From an uncultured bacterium (lineage in GTDB: Bacteria; Cyanobacteriota; Vampirovibrionia; Gastranaerophilales; Gastranaerophilaceae): DNA of 51,579 nt. The position numbers and the translations under genes were made by a program. Of this stretch, positions 36,972 through 45,567 are shown piece by piece (positions within the stretch are counted from its first letter, which is position 1; every line of letters begins with the position of its first letter). The DNA lies in NCBI GenBank assembly GCA_903885635.1, contig CAISJE010000081.1, positions 1-51,579 on the forward strand, read 5' to 3'. The notes under the pieces were generated by a model that worked only from the letters and a program-made list of their open reading frames with translations, was not told the origin of the DNA and did not search any database.

Positions 36972-37478
36972 ATGAATTCGGTGAATCCTTACTTAAAGCA
37001 ATATAAAAAAAATCAAATGGAAACGGCAACTCCAGAGCAAATATTGATACTATTATATGACGGGGCAATTCAATATTTAAATCAAGCCAAGATTGCACTT
37101 GATGCTCAAGATAACGAACAATTTCAAAACAATATGCTAGGTTGTGAAAAAATAATTATTGAATTTATGAATACACTTAAAATAGAACAAGGCGGAAAAT
37201 TGGCAGAAACGCTTTACAGGCTTTATGAATATTTAAACAGAACTCTTGTAACCGCAGCCGTTACCAGAGAAATTGAAAAAATAGATGAAGTGTTAGGTCA
37301 CTTGATGCGACTGAGAGAAACTTGGCAAAAGGCAATAGAAATAGCCAATGCGGAAAAAGATGCAGAATTAATCGACAAACACGAAGCAGCAGAAGAAAAC
37401 AATTATACTTATGGCTATGAGGATGACGATGAAAGTGAAGATGAAGATGCTTATGAAAGCAGTGAGGATCAAGAATGA
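36972..37478 (+). CDS. fliS: Flagellin export chaperone FliS
   Basis: 168 residues. NPYLKQYKKNQMETATPEQILILLYDGAIQYLNQAKIAL is the FliS N-terminus, and the four-helix bundle runs to about residue 125. It is longer than the usual 130 because of a very acidic tail (YEDDDESEDEDAYESSEDQE). It binds the flagellin C-terminus before export. Its stop overlaps the next ATG (ATGA). No flagellin gene lies in the window. Confidence 0.93.
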   Translation: MNSVNPYLKQYKKNQMETATPEQILILLYDGAIQYLNQAKIALDAQDNEQFQNNMLGCEKIIIEFMNTLKIEQGGKLAETLYRLYEYLNRTLVTAAVTREIEKIDEVLGHLMRLRETWQKAIEIANAEKDAELIDKHEAAEENNYTYGYEDDDESEDEDAYESSEDQE

Positions 37479-37843
37479 CTCAGTTTAAGCAGTTTGAGTT
37501 AGTCTACAATCAATTAAAGAACTTGACAGAAGCTATTAATGCATTAATAGAAAAAGAAGAATACGACATTGCAGCTGAAGAAGTGGCTCATAAAGACAGG
37601 CTTATACAACAACTTTTGAATATAAAAAAAACAATTAAGTTTACTGCCGAAGAAAGAGAAACATTACTGTTAATGGAACAGGAAATGCAAGATAATAAAT
37701 ATATCAATATTGATGTATTAAAAAAAATGCATCATGAAATTGGAGAAGAAATAAAGAGAACCAAGAAAAAGGTTAAAGTAAATTCCGCATACGATGAGTA
37801 TACCCCTGAACAACAAGGGATTTTCGTTGATATGTCAGACTAA
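37475..37843 (+). CDS. FliT-like flagellar chaperone (putative)
   Basis: 122 residues, nearly all helical. FELVYNQLKNLTEAINALIEKEEYDIAAEEVAHKDRLIQQLLNIKK resembles FliT/FlgN-type small helical chaperones, whose genes commonly follow fliS. ATGA overlap with fliS indicates coupling. Function rests on position and helix pattern. Confidence 0.55.
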   Translation: MTQFKQFELVYNQLKNLTEAINALIEKEEYDIAAEEVAHKDRLIQQLLNIKKTIKFTAEERETLLLMEQEMQDNKYINIDVLKKMHHEIGEEIKRTKKKVKVNSAYDEYTPEQQGIFVDMSD

Positions 37844-37855
37844 GAAGGAATAATT

Positions 37856-38734
37856 TTGGATAAAATAACGGTTAAAGAGAAAAAAATTGCGGCAATGGTA
37901 TCAATAATATCGAATTTATCATTGATAATATTAAAATTCATTGCGGGAATTATATCGGGAAGTATAGGGATTATATCAGAGGCAATTCATTCAGGTTCAG
38001 ATTTGTTGGCGTCAATAATAACCTTTTTTTCGGTTTCAGAATCCTTAAAACCTGCTGATGATGACCATCAATTCGGGCATGGTAAGTATGAAGATTTCGC
38101 AAGCTTCATTGAAGGAAGCCTGATAGTCTTAGCGGCATTTTATATAATTTATGAAGCCTTAAAAAAATTATTATTTCATTCCGATTTAAAGTTGGACATC
38201 AATATCGGACTTGCGGTCATGTTTGTTTCTATAGTCGCAAATTTATTTGTCAGTACGTATTTATTCAGAACCGCAAAAAAAACCGACTCTACTGCTTTAT
38301 ATGCAGATGGAGAACATCTTAGAACCGATATTTACTCATCATTGGGAGTGTTTTTAGGGCTTGTTTTAGTAAAAATAACAGGTGATACCATATATGACCC
38401 GATTGTTGCGATTATTGTTGCAATAATGATTTTTATAGCCGGATATAAAATTTGTGAAGCATCCCAAAAAAGCTTATTAGATACGTCATTAAGCGAAGAA
38501 GAAAATCTGCAAATTAGAAAAATAATAGGGAACTACCTGGAAAATGATGTAATATTTTTGAAAAAATTAAGGACGAGAAAAGCGGGGCTTAAGAAAAATA
38601 TAGAAATAACTCTTGTGGTCGAAAAAACAATGCCTATAAGCACTTCACATGAATTATGTGATAAAATTGAAGCCGAAATTGAGGCGGATTTAAAAAATAC
38701 AGATATTTCAATCCATTTGGAGCCTAATATTTGA
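37856..38734 (+). CDS. Cation diffusion facilitator family transporter
   Basis: 292 residues, TTG start with GAAGGA about 7 nt upstream. About six membrane helices followed by a cytoplasmic ferredoxin-like domain of about 85 residues. The metal-site motif in helix 2 is SEAIHSGSDLLASIITFFSV, the DDDHQFGHGKYEDFASFIEG loop is the family hallmark, and HLRTDIYSSLGVFLGL supplies the helix 5 HxxxD-like site (TDIYSS with the Asp retained). It exports Zn, Fe, Mn or Co; the metal is undetermined. It lies 12 nt after the flagellar genes. Confidence 0.92.
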   Translation: MDKITVKEKKIAAMVSIISNLSLIILKFIAGIISGSIGIISEAIHSGSDLLASIITFFSVSESLKPADDDHQFGHGKYEDFASFIEGSLIVLAAFYIIYEALKKLLFHSDLKLDINIGLAVMFVSIVANLFVSTYLFRTAKKTDSTALYADGEHLRTDIYSSLGVFLGLVLVKITGDTIYDPIVAIIVAIMIFIAGYKICEASQKSLLDTSLSEEENLQIRKIIGNYLENDVIFLKKLRTRKAGLKKNIEITLVVEKTMPISTSHELCDKIEAEIEADLKNTDISIHLEPNI

Positions 38735-38752
38735 TTTTTTTTTATTAGTGAA

Positions 38753-38758
38753 TATAAT
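38753..38758 (+). promoter_or_regulatory. Candidate -10 box for ilvB
   Basis: TATAAT with a second copy at 38764-38769, upstream of the ilvB binding site GGAG (38771-38774). No attenuator or leader peptide is visible in this short leader. Confidence 0.4.
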
Positions 38759-38780
38759 TGAATTATAATTGGAGTACGTA

Positions 38781-40499
38781 ATGACAAACAAAATTATAAC
38801 TAAGGAACTAACAGGCTCTCAAGTTTTCTTGGAGTGTTTGAAGAATGAGGGAGTGGACACGATATTTGGCTACCCCGGTGGAGTTATTTTAGGGATTTAC
38901 GAAGCGTTTTATCACGAAAAAAAAATTAAACATTACCTTGTAAGACATGAACAAGCCGCAATCCATGCAGCAGAAGGATATGCAAGAGTTACCGGCAAAT
39001 GTGGTGTTGCGATTGTAACTTCAGGCCCAGGTGCTACAAATACGATTACGGGAATAGCAAACGCCTATTTGGACGGACATCCGCTTGTCGTATTCACAGG
39101 GCAGGTCAGCGCAAGCTTAATAGGAAACGATGCTTTTCAAGAAGCTGACATTGTTGGAATTACTCGCTCTTGCACAAAACATAATTATCTTGTAAAAGAC
39201 ATAAAAGACCTTGCCAGAGTGATAAAAGAAGCTTTTTATATTGCAAATACAGGTAAAAAAGGTCCGGTCGTAATAGATTTGGCAAAAAATGTTTTAGATG
39301 CAAAAATTGAATTTGAATATCCCAAAGAAGTTGACCTTGAAGGTTACAATCCGACTTACAAAGGAAACCCAAAGCAAATCTCAAAAGCACTTCAATTGTT
39401 ATGCAATGCTAAACGTCCTGCTATTATTTCAGGTGGCGGAGTTCTTTCTTCTGAAGCTTCAGAGGAATTAACAGAACTTGCAAAATTGTTGAATGTTCCT
39501 GTAGCAACAACTCTTATGGGCATCGGAACTTATCCAATGGACGACCAGATGGCACTTGGCATGCTTGGTATGCATGGGAATTATTGGGCAAATTACGCAA
39601 TAAGTAACTGTGATGTTTTATTTTCAATAGGAACTAGATTTAATGACAGAATTACCGGTCCTTCAAAAGAATTCGCTAAAAATGCGCAGATTATTCACAT
39701 TGACATTGATCCTTGTTCTATTTCAAAAAATGTTACGGCAAATATTCCGATAGTCGGCGATGCGAAAATTGTATTGCAGGCTATGTTGGAAGAATTTAAG
39801 ACTAAGAATTATGAAATCAATAAAGAAAATAAAAGAGAATGGTTTGAACAAATTGAAGAATGGAAAAAACAAAGAGTTATTCCTGAAATTCAATCTGAAA
39901 AACTACATGTTCATACTGTTTTAGAACAAATTTATGAATATACAAAAGAATATGAACCGATAGTTGCGACAGAAGTCGGTCAACACCAAATGTGGACGGC
40001 TCAGGCGTTCAATTTTACAAAACCCAGAAAACTTCTAACTTCAGGTGGATTAGGCACTATGGGGTTTGGTTTTCCTGCGGCGATGGGGGCTTGCTTGGCG
40101 GATAAAAACAGACTTGTTTTGAATATAGCAGGTGACGGTTCAATTCAAATGAATATTCAAGAACTCGCAACGTGCGTAGAGTACAATTTGCCTGTAAAGG
40201 TAATGATAATGAATAATGGTTATCTTGGAATGGTTCGCCAGTGGCAAGAAAAACTTTTTGACCGGCATTATTCGGAAACAAAAATTTCTGGTCCTGATTT
40301 TGTAAAAGTCGCAGAAGCTTATGGTGCTAAGGGGATTAGGGTCGAGAAAAAAGAAGAAATTATTCCTGCACTAAAAGAGGCGATTGAATATCAGGGTCCG
40401 GTATTCTTGGATTTTATTGTAGAGCCTTTCGAGATGGTATATCCGTGGGTTTTGGCTGGAACTCCGATAGATAAAGTGATTTTGTCAAGAAAAGAATAA
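38781..40499 (+). CDS. ilvB: Acetolactate synthase large subunit
   Basis: 572 residues. The PYR domain has YPGGVILGIYEAF and the catalytic Glu in VRHEQAAIHAAEGYARVTGK. The central domain includes GMLGMHGNYWANYA, and the TPP domain has GGLGTMGFGFPAAMGA and GDGSIQMNIQELAT...NNGYLGMVRQWQE. It makes acetolactate/acetohydroxybutyrate for valine, leucine and isoleucine. ATG 38781 is preferred to the upstream TTG (38769) because GGAG lies between them, 6 nt before the ATG. ilvN follows. Confidence 0.97.
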   Translation: MTNKIITKELTGSQVFLECLKNEGVDTIFGYPGGVILGIYEAFYHEKKIKHYLVRHEQAAIHAAEGYARVTGKCGVAIVTSGPGATNTITGIANAYLDGHPLVVFTGQVSASLIGNDAFQEADIVGITRSCTKHNYLVKDIKDLARVIKEAFYIANTGKKGPVVIDLAKNVLDAKIEFEYPKEVDLEGYNPTYKGNPKQISKALQLLCNAKRPAIISGGGVLSSEASEELTELAKLLNVPVATTLMGIGTYPMDDQMALGMLGMHGNYWANYAISNCDVLFSIGTRFNDRITGPSKEFAKNAQIIHIDIDPCSISKNVTANIPIVGDAKIVLQAMLEEFKTKNYEINKENKREWFEQIEEWKKQRVIPEIQSEKLHVHTVLEQIYEYTKEYEPIVATEVGQHQMWTAQAFNFTKPRKLLTSGGLGTMGFGFPAAMGACLADKNRLVLNIAGDGSIQMNIQELATCVEYNLPVKVMIMNNGYLGMVRQWQEKLFDRHYSETKISGPDFVKVAEAYGAKGIRVEKKEEIIPALKEAIEYQGPVFLDFIVEPFEMVYPWVLAGTPIDKVILSRKE

Positions 40500-40517
40500 T
40501 AGTTAAGGATAGGTAAG

Positions 40518-40997
40518 ATGCAACACACAATTTCTGTTTTAGTTAAAAACGAAGCCGGAGCTTTGTCTCGTATGACAAATCTTTTTTCAGCCAGAGGCTA
40601 CAATATCGAAAGTTTGACGGTATCCACCACTTTGGATACAAAATATGCCAGAGCAACTATTGTTGTAACTCATTGTGATGATTCGGTGATTGAACAAATT
40701 CTAAAACAGTTGCATAAACTTATTCCTGTAATAAAAGTTTGTGATTTGCCCCCTGAAAACTCGACTACACTTGAACTTGTGTTTATAAAAGTGGATTCAA
40801 AAAACGAAGTAGGCGAATTACTGAAAATAGCGGAGGCTTTTGGTGTTAAAGTCATAGATGTTTCGCCTAAAACTTACACTTTGCAGGCAGTTTGTGACGA
40901 AAAACAGCTAAAATCACTTGTTGAACTTCTTCGTCCGATTGGGATTAAAGATATTGTGCGCTCGGGTGCAGTTTCTATAAATGTGAAAAGCGAATAA
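40518..40997 (+). CDS. ilvN: Acetolactate synthase regulatory subunit
   Basis: 159 residues. The N-terminal ACT domain (ISVLVKNEAGALSRMTNLFSARGYNIESLTVS) binds valine for feedback control. The C-terminal domain (LELVFIKVDSKNEVGELLKIAEAFGVKVIDVSPKTYTLQAV) follows. It starts 18 nt after ilvB in the same operon. Confidence 0.96.
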   Translation: MQHTISVLVKNEAGALSRMTNLFSARGYNIESLTVSTTLDTKYARATIVVTHCDDSVIEQILKQLHKLIPVIKVCDLPPENSTTLELVFIKVDSKNEVGELLKIAEAFGVKVIDVSPKTYTLQAVCDEKQLKSLVELLRPIGIKDIVRSGAVSINVKSE

Positions 40998-41076
40998 AAA
41001 AGTAAGCCCTTCCCTTTTTACCGTTTACTCTATCACCCTAAAGTATAAAACAATCCGACTGCTTTTAGTCGTTAAG

Positions 41077-41105
41077 TACAATGTTTTTTATAAAAAAACA
41101 TTGTA
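41077..41105. promoter_or_regulatory. 29-bp palindrome upstream of hsp20
   Basis: TACAATGTTTTTT and its complement AAAAAACATTGTA around a 3-nt centre, 60 bp before the hsp20 start. There is no T-run after it, so it is more likely an operator than a terminator of ilvBN. It is not the CIRCE sequence. Confidence 0.5.
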
Positions 41106-41164
41106 ACGTGTATGCAATGGCTGAATTTGAATAATAATTTGAGCCACAAAGAAGGAGGCGTATT

Positions 41165-41632
41165 ATGAGAAGCGACTTAATGATAAGAGAACCTGAATTA
41201 AGTTTTGATAGTATTCATCAAGAACTCAATAATTTTTTAAGAGATACATTTATGGAAAGTGTTTTTGCTCATCCGCTAAATCTTAAAAAAATATCAACAT
41301 GGCGTCCAGCCATAGAGCTTAAACAAAATGAGAAAGAATACAAAGTAAAAGTGCAATTGCCGGGTGTAAACAAAGAAGATATTCACATCGATTTGAATAA
41401 TGATTACATGACTATTTCGGCGGAAGTTAAGGAAGAAAAAGCCGAAAAAGACGAAGATGAAAAAGTTCACACAAGCGAGTTCCGTTATGGGAAGTATGTT
41501 CGTACGATTTCGTTTGAAGACCCTATAAAAACTGAAGAAAGTAAGGCTGAATACCAAAACGGCGTTCTGAATATTGTTATGCCAAAACAAAAAATAGAAA
41601 AGAGCAAAACAAAACGTTTAGATATAAAATAA
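41165..41632 (+). CDS. Small heat-shock protein (Hsp20/alpha-crystallin)
   Basis: 155 residues. The alpha-crystallin domain runs from WRPAIELKQNEKEYKVKVQLPGVNKEDIHIDL to the GVLNIVMPK motif, with an insertion of charged residues (EEKAEKDEDEKVHTSE) and FRYGKYVRTISFEDPI. An ATP-independent holdase. AAGGAGG precedes the ATG. A 29-bp palindrome lies upstream and a terminator downstream. Confidence 0.96.
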   Translation: MRSDLMIREPELSFDSIHQELNNFLRDTFMESVFAHPLNLKKISTWRPAIELKQNEKEYKVKVQLPGVNKEDIHIDLNNDYMTISAEVKEEKAEKDEDEKVHTSEFRYGKYVRTISFEDPIKTEESKAEYQNGVLNIVMPKQKIEKSKTKRLDIK

Positions 41633-41667
41633 AATTTTAATTTTATACACGTATGCAAATGAGCTTG

Positions 41668-41707
41668 AAGCCTCGAAATATTTTTCGGGGCTTTGGGTTT
41701 TTTGTTC
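41668..41707 (+). terminator. Intrinsic terminator after hsp20
   Basis: AAGCC(T)CGAAA and TTCG(G)GGCTT form an imperfect stem followed by a T-rich tract. Confidence 0.7.
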
Positions 41708-41714
41708 TTATTCT

Positions 41715-41756
41715 ACTACAATCTCCGGAGGTTTACACAAACTTGTTGATGGAATC
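41715..41756 (+). repeat. 42-nt imperfect repeat, second copy
   Basis: 37 of 42 positions match 18795-18836. The frame TTISGGLHKLVDGI then closes within a few codons, so this copy is not part of a long ORF. Confidence 0.65.
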
Positions 41757-41816
41757 TTTTTTCAAGAGTTTTAATTAAGTTGAAAGGTTTATTTTCCTAA
41801 GACTTGAGGCATAATT

Positions 41817-41905
41817 TGCATACTTCGGGTATGCACTTACCAAGAACGAAATGTGCACTTTCATGTATTTTGGCTCGTAATAAGTGTTACGGCTCAAAGT
41901 ACATG
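41817..41905 (+). ncRNA. Candidate structured RNA with two hairpins
   Basis: TGCATAC-TTCGG-GTATGCA (41817-41835) is followed by a 19-bp hairpin, arms 41862-41880 and 41887-41905, with a 6-nt loop. Three of its pairs are G-U when read as + strand RNA and only one is a mismatch, so the + strand folds better as RNA. It lies in the 437-bp gene-free region between hsp20 and the gene at 42070. No family was recognised. Confidence 0.4.
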
Positions 41906-41931
41906 TTAAAATACAAATGACCTACCGTTCC

Positions 41932-41979
41932 ACTTACTTATTGAACTTGCATCGATTTCTAATGTTAACTAATGTAACA
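41932..41979 (-). promoter_or_regulatory. Bipartite element shared with 7821-7858
   Basis: ACTTACTTATTGAACTTGCA (41932-41951), a 14-nt gap, then TAACTAATGTAACA (41966-41979). The two blocks occur in reverse at 7821-7858 with a 4-nt gap. It lies about 90-138 bp upstream of the gene at 42070. Confidence 0.5.
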
Positions 41980-42069
41980 GGAATTTCCTCCGTTTTGAGC
42001 AATTAAAGCAATTTTGTTGATCATATATACTTTATATACTTACGAGGACAAAAGACACGGAGATATAAC

Positions 42070-42558
42070 ATGGGCTTTCTGATATTTGCATTTAGAAAAC
42101 TTAGCTTGAAGCGACAAATTAATGAAAAGAATTTTCGCCTTATGATGTTATCTAATGACTTACAAAAAATAACTTCCAATATAAGCACTGTTCAACAAGC
42201 AATGTCTACTGCTCAAAATACGATGAATGCCTTTACCAGCAATTCAATAATGAAGGTGCAGCAACAATATTTAAAGGCAGACGGTACGCCCAAAGAAGGC
42301 AATGATCAAAATATTATTTATCCCGCAATGAATGTACAACTACAAGCGATACAATCCAAGACCAACCATCTTAACAGTATATTTGATCAGGTGAATAAGG
42401 TTCAACTAACACAATTAAACGCAATGGATACAAAGATTTCGCAACAAATGGCTAGTCTGGAATCTCAATTAAAACCTTTAAATTACGAATTACAAAACGT
42501 AGAAAAAGCAGAAGACGAAGCAGCGAAACAAATAGCTCCTAAATTCGGATTAAGCTAA
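42070..42558 (+). CDS. Hypothetical Gln/Asn/Ser-rich coiled-coil protein
   Basis: 162 residues. The N-terminus MGFLIFAFRKLSLKRQINEK is short, hydrophobic then basic. The rest is helical and rich in Gln, Asn and Ser (LQKITSNISTVQQAMSTAQNTMNAFTSNS, LTQLNAMDTKISQQMASLESQLKPLNYELQNVEK), like coiled-coil filament or secretion-needle proteins, but no family is recognised. Monocistronic, with ACGGAG upstream and a strong terminator downstream. It shares an upstream element with 6815-7756. Confidence 0.6.
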   Translation: MGFLIFAFRKLSLKRQINEKNFRLMMLSNDLQKITSNISTVQQAMSTAQNTMNAFTSNSIMKVQQQYLKADGTPKEGNDQNIIYPAMNVQLQAIQSKTNHLNSIFDQVNKVQLTQLNAMDTKISQQMASLESQLKPLNYELQNVEKAEDEAAKQIAPKFGLS

Positions 42559-42577
42559 AGATAAATTAATTAAGTCC

Positions 42578-42606
42578 AAAAGCCCTGACTCAAGTCAGGG
42601 CTTTTT
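42578..42606. terminator. Bidirectional intrinsic terminator
   Basis: AAAAGCCCTGACT-CA-AGTCAGGGCTTTTT, a perfect 12-13-bp stem between convergent genes. Confidence 0.93.
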
Positions 42607-42610
42607 AGAC

Positions 42611-42796
42611 TTAATATTCGTCAATTTTTATAGCATTAACAGGACAAGCAAGTGCTGCATCTATGCAGTCATCTTCATTTCCATCTACATATTCTTGATT
42701 TACCGTCGCAAAATTATTATGGATTTCAAATACCTCAGGATTAATAGCAGAACACGCCCCACAAGCGGTACAGTTACTAGATATTGATACTAACAT
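42611..42796 (-). CDS. Small [4Fe-4S]-type ferredoxin
   Basis: 61 residues. Cluster ligands are likely Cys9, Cys12 and Cys15 (CTACGACSAINPEVFEI) and Cys51 in ALACPVNAIKI, the single-cluster Thermotoga/Desulfovibrio type. Cys44 is extra. It is an electron carrier and a plausible acceptor for the 2-oxoacid oxidoreductase, though nothing links them directly. AGGAG lies upstream of the ATG. Confidence 0.88.
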   Translation of the reverse strand: MLVSISSNCTACGACSAINPEVFEIHNNFATVNQEYVDGNEDDCIDAALACPVNAIKIDEY

Positions 42797-42938
42797 AAAA
42801 CACTCCTAATATATTTCTCACATGCTAATAATCTCATGAACTGAGCCATAAAAAATTAGTAGAATTACTAATTTCGAATTAGACTAAGTAGCCATAATAA
42901 ATTGAACAGGAATGAGGGATGTCGTAATTATATTTTCC

Positions 42939-43979
42939 CTAATGTACTAACATGCAGTCACCGTAGCTGTAAAAGCGGTATTTATTGTTGATTGCTTCCT
43001 GATATGAGTTCATAATAAAGTCCCTATCAGCTAAAGCGCTTACCAACATTAAAAGCGTAGATTTCGGCAGATGAAAATTGGTGAGTAATTTATCCACGAC
43101 TTTAAATTCATAAGGAGGATAAATAAATAACTGCGAACTGTCTTTACACGCTTTTATTTCCCCATATTTTTGGTATGCGGTCTCTAAAGTTCTGACAGAT
43201 GTTGTCCCAACAGCGACAATTTTTTTTCCTGCCTTTTTAGCTTCATTAATTATTCTTGCCGTTTTTTCAGTGATTTCAAAGTTTTCCAAGTCCATTTTAT
43301 GTTCCAAAATATTTTCGCATTTAACCGGTCTAAAAGTTCCTAATCCAACATTAAGGGTAACGTAACAAATTTGAATGCCTTTATCCTTTAATCGTTTAAG
43401 GATTTCTTGCGAAAAATGTAAGCCCGCCGTTGGTGCGGCAACCGAGCCGGCATGGTGCGCAAAAACAGTTTGATAACGAGAATAATCAAGCTTTTTAAGC
43501 TCTTCATTTGCCATTTTTCTTTCAATATAAGGCGGTAGCGGAACGTTTCCTATTCTGTCAAGAATTTCATAAATATCCCTCGAATAAGCCAATTCAACAA
43601 TCCATTTGCCCCCATCTAAAAGGGTTTTTGCCCTAACAGCCAATTCGTCGCTAATTTTAATTATATTCCCTTCGTTAATCCTTTTTGAAGGTTTTAAAAG
43701 AGCTTCCCATTGTTTATGTTGAAGTTCTTTAAGCAAAAAAACTTCAACCTTTGCACCGGTTATTTTTTGTCCCCAAAGCCTTGCTGGAATAACCTTTGTG
43801 TCGTTTAAAACCAGAACGTCATCTTTATCAAGGTAATCGATAATATCAAAAAAATGTTTGTTCTCAATTTTCTTCAAAGACTTGTCAAGCACCATCATTT
43901 TAGAGTGAGTTCTCTCTTCAGCAGGTGTTTGCGCAATTAATTCCTCCGGCAAAATATAATCAAATTCTGACACCAACAT
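42939..43979 (-). CDS. queA: S-adenosylmethionine:tRNA ribosyltransferase-isomerase
   Basis: 346 residues, full length. It begins FDYILPEELIAQTPAEERTHSKMMVLDK, then VLVLNDTKVIPARLWGQK, AAPTAGLHFSQEILKRL and TNFHLPKSTLLMLVSALA. It makes epoxyqueuosine from preQ1-modified tRNA. The start lies 3 nt after the yidC stop, so the two are co-transcribed. Confidence 0.97.
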   Translation of the reverse strand: MLVSEFDYILPEELIAQTPAEERTHSKMMVLDKSLKKIENKHFFDIIDYLDKDDVLVLNDTKVIPARLWGQKITGAKVEVFLLKELQHKQWEALLKPSKRINEGNIIKISDELAVRAKTLLDGGKWIVELAYSRDIYEILDRIGNVPLPPYIERKMANEELKKLDYSRYQTVFAHHAGSVAAPTAGLHFSQEILKRLKDKGIQICYVTLNVGLGTFRPVKCENILEHKMDLENFEITEKTARIINEAKKAGKKIVAVGTTSVRTLETAYQKYGEIKACKDSSQLFIYPPYEFKVVDKLLTNFHLPKSTLLMLVSALADRDFIMNSYQEAINNKYRFYSYGDCMLVH

Positions 43980-43981
43980 CT

Positions 43982-45070
43982 TTATTTAATTTCCTTAGTC
44001 TCAACTTTCTTAGCTGTAGTAACAACATAATCGTCTATTTTTTGTTTTTTCTTAAGTTCTTCAGACTCAAGTTGTTTGTTTATCACAACTGTTTGCACAA
44101 CTTGGATTACGTTACTGGAAATTAAATATAAAAGCACGCCCGCAGGAATCGGAATAAAGACAAATGTCGCCATAATCATAATAGGCATAAATATACCCAT
44201 TGATTTTTGCAATGCCTGTTGCGTCGGGTCTTGCTGCTGTGTATTAGAAGTAGTCATCATTATTTTTTGGGTCGCAACCATTGTTAAGCCGAATAACACA
44301 ATCAGAATTAAAACATCAAAATGGAATGAATTCTTGACGGCTTTTGTTGGCATAGATGCTGCCAAAATACCACCTTTTCTTACAAACTGGACTTTTTCAT
44401 TTTCTTTATTTTGCGCATTTGAGACGACGACCTCAGTTTTTTTGATTTGGTCAAGCTGGCTAAATTTCAAGTCCAGACTGTCCAAGCTTATTTTAAAATC
44501 AATCGGTTCTCCGGGTGTAACAGCACCTTGGATTTCAAGTGCTTTATTTGGTTTTTCGATTTTTACATTTTCAAGTGTTTCTTTAGGCAGGTAAACCGTA
44601 GCAGTTTTGCCAAGGAAGAAATTATCGTACTTAGAAACACCCATTATTCCATCATATGAAATTCCTGCGGTAGTTTTAAGCGTCGCATCAAGTCTTTTTA
44701 TAAATAGAAATTGGGTATTCCCTGCGACTTGTATAAATTGAGGGCTCATTAACGCCGTGTATAACAAAATAAATATAGGCATTTGCAGTAATAACGGAAA
44801 ACAGCCGGACATAGGATTAAATTTATGTTCTTTGTAGAACTCCATCATTTTTCTTTGCATGACCTGCGGGTCACTTTTGTATCTGTCTTGAATAGCTTTC
44901 AATTTAGGTTGAAGGTTCTGCATCATTTTCATTGAACGCTGTTGTGAAACGCTCAAAGGCCACATCGCAAGCCTGATAACGACTGTTAATAAAATAATTC
45001 CTAATCCGTAATTCCCTACTATATTTGATAAAGTTCTTAACGCTTCTATAGTTAATGTTGTAAAATCCAT
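43982..45070 (-). CDS. yidC: Membrane protein insertase YidC/Oxa1 family
   Basis: 362 residues from ATG 45070 behind GGGAG; the longer open frame to 45106 lacks support. The conserved core LRTLSNIVGNYGLGIILLTVVIRLAMWPLSVSQQRSMKMMQNLQPKLKAIQDRY is followed by MSGCFPLLLQMPIFILLYTAL. A long beta-rich insertion (about 140-260: ETLENVKIEKPNKALEIQGAVTPGEPI...) lies between core helices, an unusual place compared with the E. coli N-terminal P1 domain. The last helices (IFMPIMIMATFVFIPIPAGVLLYLISSNVIQVVQ) complete the insertase. The usual rpmH-rnpA neighbours are absent. Confidence 0.94.
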   Translation of the reverse strand: MDFTTLTIEALRTLSNIVGNYGLGIILLTVVIRLAMWPLSVSQQRSMKMMQNLQPKLKAIQDRYKSDPQVMQRKMMEFYKEHKFNPMSGCFPLLLQMPIFILLYTALMSPQFIQVAGNTQFLFIKRLDATLKTTAGISYDGIMGVSKYDNFFLGKTATVYLPKETLENVKIEKPNKALEIQGAVTPGEPIDFKISLDSLDLKFSQLDQIKKTEVVVSNAQNKENEKVQFVRKGGILAASMPTKAVKNSFHFDVLILIVLFGLTMVATQKIMMTTSNTQQQDPTQQALQKSMGIFMPIMIMATFVFIPIPAGVLLYLISSNVIQVVQTVVINKQLESEELKKKQKIDDYVVTTAKKVETKEIK

Positions 45071-45304
45071 CTTCTCCCTACCCTTTAAATCTGTTTCAGC
45101 GCACAAAACGCTTTATTCTCATAAGTTACAATTCCCATGCTAGCACAAAAATAAGGACAAATCAAAGTTACAAAGTGTAAAGATTGATAGAATTATGGAT
45201 TACGAGAAACAGTAAACAGAAGGCAAGAATTGGGCGGGGGTGTTTGGTGCCACGATGTAATCGGGTCATCCATGAAAAAAAGACCCCTCACGGAGTCTTT
45301 TAAA

Positions 45305-45381
45305 TGGTCGGGATGACACGATTTGAACGTGCGACCCCCTCGTCCCAAGCGAGGTGCTCTACCAAGCTGAGCCACATCCCG
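45305..45381 (-). tRNA. tRNA-Pro(UGG)
   Basis: 77 nt including an encoded CCA. The acceptor stem is CGGGATG/CATCCCG, the anticodon stem CCTCG/CGAGG with loop CTTGGGA (anticodon TGG), and the T loop is GTTCAAATC. No neighbouring tRNA genes. Partial copies of its 5-prime end lie just upstream. Confidence 0.96.
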
Positions 45382-45483
45382 ATTAATGTATTAATTTTTC
45401 ATTTTATGTAGCTCAGCTTGGATTAATTTAACCCGACAAGCCGTTGCTTATCTCGTGAGCCACATCCCGATTAATGTATTAAT
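45368..45483. repeat. Partial duplications of the tRNA-Pro 5-prime end
   Basis: The 28 nt at 45368-45395 (start of the tRNA plus AT-rich upstream) recur exactly at 45456-45483. Between them, 45405-45420 (ATGTAGCTCAGCTTGG) is an inverted copy of the tRNA D-arm region with one change. This looks like a footprint of recombination or an excised element at the tRNA. Confidence 0.75.
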
Positions 45484-45567
45484 CATTCATTCAATCTCAA
45501 TTTTATATTCAACAAAATTGATTGTCAAGGAGTAGGGTCGAATTATTTTTAAAAATATAATTTTATA

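Noticed and set aside
42611-42796. Ferredoxin as part of the 2-oxoacid oxidoreductase operon
   Set aside because: It lies about 29 kb away as a separate gene; a functional link is only possible, not shown.
45193-45375. Frame across tRNA-Pro on the minus strand
   Set aside because: It is a translation of the tRNA gene itself.
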